NCBI GenBank assembly: GCA_947561585.1
Contig: CANNZV010001628.1
Coordinates: 119,855-183,854 of the forward strand
Direction of reading: 5' to 3'
From: Caprella mutica
Lineage: Eukaryota > Arthropoda > Malacostraca > Amphipoda > Caprellidae
Length of the DNA stretch: 64,000 nucleotides
Shown: positions 57,301-64,000 of the stretch, one piece after another
Layout of the letters: every line of letters begins with the position of its first letter
Numbering within the stretch: position 1 is the first letter of the stretch
Program-made: the position numbers and the translations under genes
The notes under the pieces: model-generated
Told to the model about the DNA's origin: nothing
What the model saw: only the letters and a program-made list of their open reading frames with translations
Databases searched by the model: none

Positions 57301-58076
57301 GTGTCGGTTATGCCTTCACTTGCCAAACCCACTCCCATCAATGCAGAATAGATCCAATAGCATCAATCTACACCGCGGAACTATTGGCAATCAAAGATTC
57401 TATAGACTATGCAACCACATTAAATAACAATATGAATGAAGTAACAATACACTCAGACTCAAAAAGCGCAATCCAAGCCCTCTCCTCCCCATACTCGAAG
57501 CATCCAATAATCCAACATATCCAACAACAAATAATAAGCAGCAATAAGTCATTCACCCTATGTTGGGTCCCTGCACATGTTGGTGTGCAGGGAAATGAAC
57601 AGGCAGACGAACTGGCAAGAAGCAGCATAACCAGATTGCAAATATCTCCGCTGTCTCTTCCAAGATCAGACATCAAATCCTTCCTCAAACAGTCAATCAA
57701 AAAAGCATGGCACCAAACATGGCAAAACTTGAATAACAATAAACTTCACGAATCACTACCAACAATCCCCCTGAAGTACACAGACTCTCATCCTCGACGA
57801 TGGTCTGTGAAGCTCTGCAGAGCAAGAATAGGCCACACTCCTCTCACACACGGATATCTGATATCTGGAGAAGATCAGCCACTCTGTGAGGACTGTATTG
57901 TGCCCCTAACCATGAGACACATCCTCATCGAGTGCCCCTCTCACACACAACGGAGACAACTATTCGGTTGTCCTGGACCTCCCACTCTCAAGGATGTTTT
58001 TAAAGATGACAAATGCCAAATACACGGCCCGCTCTATTCTTACTTGGACCAACTCGGTGTTCTACAGATGACTTGA
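54375..58076 (+). CDS. Retrotransposon ORF2: endonuclease, reverse transcriptase, RNase H
   Basis: This 1,233-residue polyprotein nicks target DNA, copies its RNA there, and removes RNA from the hybrid. An AP-type endonuclease covers about residues 5-215: QWN at 8-10, LQET with Glu 37, MGDINAKSPIWG near 130, and SDHYP near 207. The reverse transcriptase shows NYRPISL near 507, FFDIQKAYDTAW near 577 (first catalytic Asp), GIPQGSVLS near 635 and YVDDF near 668 (catalytic Asp pair). RNase H follows with FTDGSK near 967, TAELLAI near 999, SDSKSAI near 1027 and WVPAHVGVQGNEQADELA near 1063, so all acidic residues and the His are present. A C-terminal Cys/His cluster (CEDC...H.L.EC, from about 1171) completes the usual layout. 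No residue I checked is missing. Confidence 0.95.
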   Translation: MHSDTIMQWNMRSYRTSFTDLKILLHKYTPLCICLQETMMSNSVPNPPSHYSIVHSAPVRQDGHERGAAILIHKRIQYENIPLQTTLQAVAIKLYLNRSYTICSVYLPHHQIEQQEIENLINQLPQPLILMGDINAKSPIWGGNDTDPRGRMFENILLNYPISTLNDGSPTHHHIQTNSLTAIDIAICSSQCYDLLNFKVLESTLSSDHYPIQLTFINAPIILNSNPRYKTQNADWLLFNNLTNTNFNINEDSIDEALNRITNCIIDAADHSIPKTTGNLTKPPVPWWNEECRLAKRERVRAEKAFRNNPTLHNKIRYNRAKANSRSTMKKNQKQSFQNYIQSINQNCSLHKIWKKVRKIEGKFSPSPHPVLQDRQGNLQSSPEATTEILANHFADVSNPDNFEPQFKNYKRQQELRQINFNTSTNHPYNNPISETELIHALADTHESSPGEDGITFNMIKHVHPTLKSIILQFFNMVFLRSLFPLIWRTAIIIPIAKPNKDHKKPENYRPISLTSTLCKLLEKIINHRLMWLLESGGHIAKCQSGFRKNRSTTDHLIQLETHLRRALDNKTHTIAVFFDIQKAYDTAWRRGVLKSLHDTGLRGPLPKFIKNFLTNRSIKVRIGTTLSNSIPVQEGIPQGSVLSCTLFLIAINSIASAVPNTVESLLYVDDFTIYTSGYNTQSIERRLQIAINSLTKWSAKSGFQFSPAKTTSLHVCRKHHCPKLAPNLTIKGNPIECASSVRFLGLTIDNSLTWKQHIKNTKLKCQKTLNLFKKLSHTKYGSDSTTLIRLYTMLLKPIVEYGIEAFSSAADSYIKSLTPIQNCALRIATGAFRTSPIDSLHAITSVPPQQYASHLKHLNYYLRLIVNPSHPLHTAVIDQDNLNPDTIIENFPNRSFMKRAHNLHLTYNLNSSRILSEAIPNLPLWQAKFSICPDLLETPKQDLTDSQLKNVFNRHSRYHINTLRIFTDGSKTADGVGYAFTCQTHSHQCRIDPIASIYTAELLAIKDSIDYATTLNNNMNEVTIHSDSKSAIQALSSPYSKHPIIQHIQQQIISSNKSFTLCWVPAHVGVQGNEQADELARSSITRLQISPLSLPRSDIKSFLKQSIKKAWHQTWQNLNNNKLHESLPTIPLKYTDSHPRRWSVKLCRARIGHTPLTHGYLISGEDQPLCEDCIVPLTMRHILIECPSHTQRRQLFGCPGPPTLKDVFKDDKCQIHGPLYSYLDQLGVLQMT

Positions 58077-58216
58077 AACTCCAATAGATACTCCCCTACT
58101 CCATTGAAGAAATAGCACTCAATAACCCTCTTGATGTGCTATAACCAACCTCAAAATCACTGCAAGAACACCAAGTGGTGAATGTGGTGGAGAAACACGC
58201 TATAAAATAAAATAAA
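58077..58216 (+). other. 3' UTR and TAAAA tail of the retrotransposon
   Basis: About 125 bp of 3' UTR end in TATAAAATAAAATAAA. A short A-rich tail of repeated units rather than a long poly(A) is usual for I-like elements. Confidence 0.85.
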
Positions 58217-58229
58217 ACTTGGATAATGA
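58217..58229. repeat. Target-site duplication, right copy
   Basis: ACTTGGATAATGA, identical to 52316-52328. Confidence 0.95.
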
Positions 58230-59738
58230 TAATCTCTTGTGTTTTTCCCTATAGTTATAATGGGTAGGTAGGCCATTCTAATTCCTATTGCTACAACCAT
58301 GGTGTTTGTTTTCACAGGTAGTACATCTGTTCATAAATTACACCTTGTGGCTGGCATCATTACAATTTTGTTCTAGATTTTAATACATTAGTTATTAATG
58401 GTTTTGTAATTAGTATGAACATCATTTATGATCAGTTCTGTTGATTACTCCTTTAGTTGACAAATGAGAGAAATAGATGCATCACCTGATGATAATTTGA
58501 GTGAAGGTGTTCTGGAACACACGCACACGCGTGATTTTGAGATGGGTTTTCAAGTACATTTTTTCTACTAGCACTAGTTACAGGAGTGTTCTCACCCCTG
58601 GTATTTGACAGAGGGTAAAATGGTTAAACACATTCACCCTTGAAACCATTGTTGCTCTGAGCAACTGGTTACATACAATTCTATAGAGTGTAGAGATGGT
58701 TGAAAACGTAGAGATGTATTGTGTTGTGTTTCTTTATGGATTGACTTTATTGTGGACTGAGCATGGTATAGTTATTATTATTGGCTGGTAATAGTTTTTG
58801 TTGATTTGAACGCAATTTATATAGAGTAGAAGTACTGTAGAACTTACTATAATAGTATCCTGTATAGTGAACGTAATGTCCTGAGTGAGGAGGTAGCCTC
58901 TATAGTAAACAAATTATCTTTTATCTGCCATTTATGGTACAGTACAGAAAAATTGTTCACAAAAGAAGCTACTTTCTTGCTTTTAAATTTACTATCTTTT
59001 CAACTTGTCTATAATTTAGTACGACAATCTATTTTTTAAGAATTCTTAAAAGGGTTTGATGCAACATTAACCATACATTATTGTTTTGTATCTGCAATCT
59101 CCAAGAGATCCTTAAAGTCAGTGGTTCTATCTGTTACTTCTTTGAAAATCCTACTCCTTTTTTCACGGCATGTCCTTCAGTTGAGACCTTAGGACTGCTG
59201 CATGTCCCTGTCCTTGGATTGTCTTCTCTGCATCTCAACCTTCAAAGCTAGTTAACTACTCTTGTTTTTAGTCAGTATTCATAACATTGAGATGGAATAT
59301 ATATTAGCTATATAGAGTTGCTCTATTACTCCATACGTGATGCGCTCTGAGACTTCTTTTTACGCCAATAAAATTTGGTGTTACGTTTATTGAGCAGTGA
59401 GATTGATGTGCCTGATAAATAAATGTTCAGTTATTAGACTGAATTTGGTAATAATAATTTTCCATCAAAATATATTATTTAATATGCTTGTATAGTATAG
59501 TATCTAGTGTTCCTAGTTTTGTTTTGGTGGATGGGACCGTTTTGAAAATGTATTTTCTCACTGCAGTAAAATATTTTAATTCCTCTATTTATTCTATTTT
59601 TTTTAAATTCATAATATATATGTTTGTAGGCATCACTATCATTCGCTACTTTCCACTAAAGGGTAAGTAGCTTTTCTGCTTTCATGAGCTTTCCAATTAT
59701 ATGATAATAGCGGGAGAGAGCGCAAGAGATTGAGTTGT
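58230..59738. other. Intron-like sequence
   Basis: No gene is recognised. TACTGTAGAACTTACTATAA and CTATAGTAAAC near 58835-58915 recall the ends of the Tigger-like MITE at 11424-12006 and may be a fragment of a related copy. Confidence 0.4.
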
Positions 59739-59740
59739 AT

Positions 59741-59928
59741 AGGGTAAATTCCAGGTTATCGAACGGTTCCACATATTCGATCATATAAGTAAAAGTGTGT
59801 TAATAAATATCCAACTTGCGTTTTGATTCATATCCTTGATACCTTCAGGTATCATGGATACAGTAAAAACTAAATTATATTTTTTTCATATGTTCGAAAA
59901 TGTGGAACTGTTCGATAACTCGGAACCA
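59741..59928. mobile_element. Palindromic MITE family, full copy
   Basis: AGGGTAAATTCCAGGTTATC, CACATATTCGATCATATAAG, the core TATCCTTGATACCTTCAGGT with mirror, and the inverted right arm ATGTTCGAAAATGTGGAACT are all present. Confidence 0.8.
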
Positions 59929-60115
59929 ACATTATTAAACACACTCGCTACATCTCGCTGTCTATCGCTCACTCTCGTACCTGCCTAACCTTAGACGTTT
60001 CTCAAGGTGTCTTAAGGGTAACGTACTGGTGTCCTTGGTGCGATCTTCCCGATCTAGCTAAGTACAACCACCACCATATGTAGGACCAGCACTCTAAACC
60101 TACACTAGCAAATGC

Positions 60116-60300
60116 TAGGTAACTTACGAATTGACGATCGGTTTCACATGTAAGAAAATAGGATAATTTGATGTTGATTGGTATCCCTGATATCTATTAT
60201 TCAGTATCCATAAACCTGCATGTATCATGGATACCAAATTTATGTTTTTTCTTTCATGACAGAAGAGGTGAGCTAACCGATAAATTGTAACTTACTCTAC
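60116..60300. mobile_element. Palindromic MITE family, full copy
   Basis: TAGGTAACTTACGAATTGAC at the left, a core around TATCCATAAACCTGCATGTA, and ACCGATAAATTGTAACTTAC at the right. TA-like edges (GCTAGG / CTCTAC). Confidence 0.75.
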
Positions 60301-60587
60301 CTACTTAGTGAATTTTTCTGAAATAGATTACTTTGGTGAGATCTGTTAATAGGGACAATTAATGAATTGGGTTTATTATGCTAATTTTAAACACCTCTTA
60401 GGTATTTGCTCAACTTTCTCCCATTTAATCACTGTCGGTTCATCGCATTTGAGACTGTCAAACACGGTAGTTTATTTAATTAATGCTGTTCAAATTCCTA
60501 ATGATTCTATAAGAGTTATAGTGGGCTTATTTTAACTCTAAGGGTAAAGTAACAATTACCTGGTGTGAATTCAATACCTTTAATTTA

Positions 60588-60776
60588 GAGGTAAGTTCCG
60601 AATTATCGAACTCTTTCACTTTTTCGATCGTAAATTAATTTTCGTTTATTTAATAGGTATCCATTATACTTGCAGGTATCATGGATACCAATGAAATAAT
60701 TAGTTAAAATAATAATTATATACTTCTTATTATGATCGCAAATGTGTAACCGTCCTATAACTTAGAATTTACCTTA
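60588..60776. mobile_element. Palindromic MITE family, full copy
   Basis: GAGGTAAGTTCCGAATTATC, the core TATCCATTATACTTGCAGGT with mirror, and TATGATCGCAAATGTGTAAC followed by CGTCCTATAACTTAGAATTT. Confidence 0.8.
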
Positions 60777-61255
60777 TATTTTAAAACACCTTTTACAGGA
60801 CCTGCCTTTATCTTTTTTTACCTGGAGTTATGTGATTAATGCAGTATGTGTAAATAATTCATAAGCGGTAAATAACAAATATTAAGCCAGAGGTCATTAT
60901 CTATAAAGTTGCATGTTTAGAATTAGTCTTTTGCCTAATATAATTTGCTATTGAACCATTTATCAATATTGTTTATGCACGGGAATAAACTAGATATCAA
61001 GTATAGCAAGATGAGTAACTTGATTTGCACTTTTTGCTGTGTATGCTTCGAAGTTATTTTTTTTGTGCATCAGCGTCCTGTTTTGGTTGAAGTTAAATAA
61101 TGCAATCTCCGAAGAACCTTCAAAATTTCATGAATTCAATAACCTGACTTACAGGCCTTGATTCTCCTAACTTATTCGAATGATTTTATTCAATTTATTG
61201 GTAGGTATATGGAGCGAGTTTGCTGTGTGAAAAACTATCAGCACATGGACAACTG
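60777..61255. other. No feature recognised
   Basis: This is AT-rich, intron-like sequence. Confidence 0.4.
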
Positions 61256-61263
61256 ATAATAAG

Positions 61264-61490
61264 TAGCACTGTGCCGATACGAGGACGATTATTGCTATAA
61301 TCTGCCTATACCTAAAGATCACCGATGTTCCGATGCCTAAGAATGGCCAATGTAGGTATTTCTTATTCCGATACTCGATTTTGGTAATCTGCCGATATCG
61401 ATACACCGATATATAAAATCTCCAATACCGATACCGTAAAAAGTGAGCGATATTACGAGTACAGATTCCGAGAGTATCTGTACATCCCTG
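61264..61490. mobile_element. hAT-like MITE with CCGATA words
   Basis: The left end is TAGCACTGTGCCGATACG and the right end GAGTATCTGTACATCCCTG (inverted CAGGGATGTACAGATACTC). Flanking 8-mers ATAATAAG and ATTATAAG differ at one position. CCGATAC/CCGATAT words recur inside. Short hAT elements of this form are common in insects. The inverted ends are weak, so the class is tentative. Confidence 0.5.
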
Positions 61491-61805
61491 ATTATAAGTT
61501 AGTTCTAATTCAATATCGTCCACTTGCCAATGTATACATCCCATTATTTTTCACTAGCTCACCATTCCTATCCGTCACGTGCCTGTTACCGGTGTGTTGC
61601 TAGTTCACCTGTTACCGCCCGGTTCCTCTCGGCGGAAGTTTTCGAGTGTTTACATCCTATTGATAATGAGTTTGCGTACTTTGCTATGGGCAGAGAGTGA
61701 GCAAACACACTGTTTTGACTCTCCTGCTTACTAGAACTTCCTTGAACTTTATTTCGCTAGTTGCTTTAGTTGACAAACCGTGGTGACATTTACGGTGTCC
61801 TGAAA

Positions 61806-62040
61806 AGTGTAATTTATTTGTATCCTTGATACTCCTCAATTAAAAGTCTCATCTTAAATAGCGAATAGTACAATTCAGTTGTATCCAGGATACGCTCTAT
61901 ATTACAATCTGTATTCTAAATCGTGATTTATACAATTCAGTTGTATCCTTGATACTCTTCAATTAAAAGTCTCATCTTAAATAGCGAATAGTCTAATTCA
62001 GTTGTATCCTTGATACTCAAAATTAAAAGTTCTATATTTC
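61806..62040. repeat. Tandem repeat built on TTGTATCCTTGATACTC
   Basis: TTGTATCCTTGATACTC followed by TCAATTAAAAGTCTCATCTT and AAATAGCGAATAGT occurs at about 61818 and 61938. A diverged unit with GTATCCAGGATAC lies between, and a truncated one starts near 62000. The unit is roughly 60 bp. GTATCC..GATAC resembles the half-core of the palindromic MITE family. Confidence 0.8.
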
Positions 62041-62625
62041 CTATTAATTTAGTTACTATGGTAATATTTTTGTCAATCCCTATCCTACATACCCTATCTT
62101 TTCCCTACAAAATAATTTCGAATCGTTTGGTTTATTTTCATCATGCTCTATTTATTTAAATTGATACAACCATTATATTTATATTCATTAACTCTTTTAA
62201 TTCTAGGATACTTCTTTTCCTCTTTCTCCAAGTCCTTTAAAGTGAGTGGTGCGACTTCTTTCATTTGGTCTAACTTGTTCCCCACCTACCTACCAGTCAA
62301 TGAACTAACAAAGGGCGTCAAATTGCCTTCATTGTGACTAAGTTTGTAAGGGAGTCAGTCTCTCTCTCTCAGCCGTTTAGCATATGTTGTGAATAGGGTT
62401 AGGTACCAAGTGTACTTCTTACCATGCACCGTTACTTAGGTCAGTTACTTAGGTTAATGCCATATTGTCACTTAATGAGGTTACATTGGATTTTGATGTT
62501 TCCAGTGATTATGTACCTGCATGAAGTGACCAGGTGTTTCTACCTTGTGTCAATTCTATAATGGTATTTTTCTCTTTAAATATCTCATGAATTTACGTTT
62601 TTCCTATATTCTGACATGACCATAT
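62041..62625. other. No gene recognised
   Basis: This is AT-rich, pyrimidine-rich sequence. The short open frame at 62143-62337 has no recognisable features. Confidence 0.4.
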
Positions 62626-62880
62626 ACATATTTAAGCTTTAGATATATTTAATCACTATATATTTAATTTTATAGCTTCACATATATATATACGCATTAG
62701 GTTTATAGTATTAAACTTTATATATCTTTAAGCTTCAGATATATAAGCCTTAGATGTATAATATTAAAGCTTTAGATAAGTATTAGCTTTATACTAATAA
62801 AGATAAAGCATCAGATATATAATTGTAGCTAAAGCTTTAGATATGTATAACTACCTGATATATCCTCTTAGTTTTATCTT
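62626..62880. repeat. Degenerate AAGCTTTAGATATATAA repeats
   Basis: The word AGCTTTAGATATATA or close variants recur about eight times at irregular spacing in very AT-rich sequence. Confidence 0.6.
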
Positions 62881-63335
62881 ACGTTTCTCAGAATGCGGGA
62901 ATACGTATATAGTATACTATACCGTATATAGTTTTAACATGCGGGTGTACAACTAGCTGTTATAGTAGTACAGTCTGCTACTGTAATATTATCTATAGTA
63001 TTTATATTCTTCTGAATTTGACAAGCTAATATTTATAAGAATTTAAAACTAGTTAGTGATAATAACCCGATAATTTACATTTCAACAACTAATAACAATT
63101 TATTCATACCGTAACACCTATCATTAACTTGCATTTTCAACCATTCTTTAGAATCTGTAATTTCCGTACATTTTCAGTGTCATTAGAATACTGAAGGTCA
63201 AAGCATCCCTTTGTAGCACTAATTGTCATGTTCGTCACCCCCTCTAGCCAACACAATGAAATTAAATAAATATCTACTTATTGTAATTAGATTGCGACTC
63301 TATTTCTTATTTTAAAGTTTAATTCGCTAATACTA
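62881..63335. other. No feature recognised
   Basis: This is AT-rich sequence without coding pattern. Confidence 0.4.
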
Positions 63336-63629
63336 AGAGTAAGTTACGAATTATCGGTCGGTTTCACATCTTTGGTCACATAATTAAAAATGGTAGAATA
63401 ATTATTTTATTGGTATCAATGATACTTATTATTTAATGTTTATTTTTATTAGTATCCATGATACCCGCGGGTATCATGGTTATCATCATGTATCATGGAT
63501 GCAAATAAAGATTAAATACCATCAATACCATGTGTCATGGATACCAGTATAAGTTAAATGATTATTATATCGTTTCTTCTTATATGACATAAGATGTGAG
63601 ACTGACCGATAATTCGTAACTTAACCCTA
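63336..63629. mobile_element. Palindromic MITE family, longest copy with extra cores
   Basis: AGAGTAAGTTACGAATTATC and its right-hand inverse (CCGATAATTCGTAACTTAAC) enclose CATCTTTGGTCACATAA and its partner, a core TATCCATGATACCCGCGGGT with mirror, and two or three additional ATCATGGATAC units (63495-63545). The centre therefore seems to have expanded by local duplication. Confidence 0.8.
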
Positions 63630-63977
63630 ATGTTCCTTTAATGAAATTGTTTCTTAATTTTTTATTCAATTTACGATTCATGTGATAATTTGGTAATGCT
63701 GATATAACTGCGACTATTCGGTCGTGTTAACCGGCTGGTTGTACTAGTGTCATCGTAGACGTATTTCGTTGCTACGTATGTCTCGCACTAGACGGTTATA
63801 TCATTATTGTTATTATTCTACTCCAGCTCTTGCTGGTACAAGAAACGGGTTTTAATTTAGTATTGTGCGCAGAATTAATTACTTAACGTCAATTACCTCG
63901 GCTTAGTGTCGTTCTTTGCCTTTATATGTATTTGTGTGATTTCTTAGCTATTTTCTAAATTTTAATTAGAAATAATA

Positions 63978-64000
63978 GGGGTAAGTTACTGAGTTATCGT
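63978..64000. mobile_element. Start of another palindromic MITE copy cut by the window edge
   Basis: GGGTAAGTTACTGAGTTATC matches the left arm of the family. Confidence 0.6.

Larger units (their letters stand above)
52329..58216 (+). mobile_element. Complete I-group non-LTR retrotransposon (5,888 bp)
   Basis: The element starts with CCCCCCCGAGTGGGCAACAT, has a 238-bp 5' UTR, two long uninterrupted ORFs, a short 3' UTR and a tail of TAAAA units (TATAAAATAAAATAAA). It is bounded by identical 13-bp target duplications. The order endonuclease, reverse transcriptase, RNase H in ORF2, and three CCHC knuckles in ORF1, place it among the I-group (I, Nimb or related clades), which keep RNase H. Placement within the group is not certain. 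No stop or frameshift is seen, so it is either recently inserted or still capable of producing its proteins. It interrupts intron-like host DNA, in the same orientation as the host exons. Confidence 0.95.

Noticed and set aside
55067..57739. Several minus-strand frames of 60-110 codons over the retrotransposon, and a 120-codon frame at 53570-53932.
   Set aside because: They are antisense or out-of-frame shadows of ORF1 and ORF2, which have full domain support.
59488..59670. Hydrophobic 60-codon frame ending near AAAGGGTAAGT.
   Set aside because: The composition is AT-driven (Phe, Ile, Tyr), there is no acceptor or conserved motif, and the donor-like word alone is not sufficient.

Overview
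This is a repeat-dense, AT-rich window from a eukaryote, almost certainly an insect. The evidence is spliced GT-AG exons separated by introns of 1.5-3 kb or more, BEL/Pao and I-type retrotransposon coding sequence, and very many MITE-like DNA transposons. A hemipteran would fit, but the sequence does not prove the order. There are no bacterial genes, operons or CRISPR arrays, and I recognised no rRNA or tRNA gene.

Left part (1-33.7 kb): transposon accumulation. A decayed BEL/Pao pol sequence on the + strand can be followed from about 1.74 to 11.1 kb. It is split by five later insertions: a MITE with TAA duplications (1963-2956), a short inverted-repeat element (3090-3408), a 3.3-kb hAT-type foldback element with a perfect 8-bp target duplication (3511-6846), a broken minus-strand retroelement with PHD-like, reverse transcriptase and nuclease-like domains (about 6892-10347), and a MITE with TTA duplications (10367-10796). 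To the right lie a Tigger-like palindrome (11424-12006), foldback elements (14893-15770, 18975-20130, 21233-21822, 27528-28333), a mosaic of modules ending in CAGTCTG (22.6-26.3 kb), a five-copy MITE family with CCATGTTTCAAAG ends, and several minisatellites.

Middle (33.8-40.7 kb, possibly on to 50.6 kb): a host gene on the + strand. Three exons (33781-33904, 35629-35872, 37351-37598) join in one reading frame and encode a Gln/Met/Pro-rich N-terminal region of a probable nuclear or transcription-related protein whose name I do not recognise. A 14-codon exon at 40640-40681 has a compatible phase, and a possible separate exon lies at 50561-50620. The introns carry large minisatellites: 23-bp units directly before exon 2, and 28/27-bp units after exon 3.

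Right part (35.9-64 kb): intron-like sequence with some 15 copies of one palindromic MITE family. It is recognised by AGGGTAAGTTACGAATTATC-like ends and a palindromic centre based on GGTATCCATGATACC. At 52329-58216 sits a complete I-group non-LTR retrotransposon with two uninterrupted ORFs and a perfect 13-bp target-site duplication. It is the only long intact coding unit here and probably a young insertion.

The window does not encode a pathway. Its story is a host gene with expanded introns, and layered transposon insertions whose order can be read from target-site duplications and interrupted coding frames.
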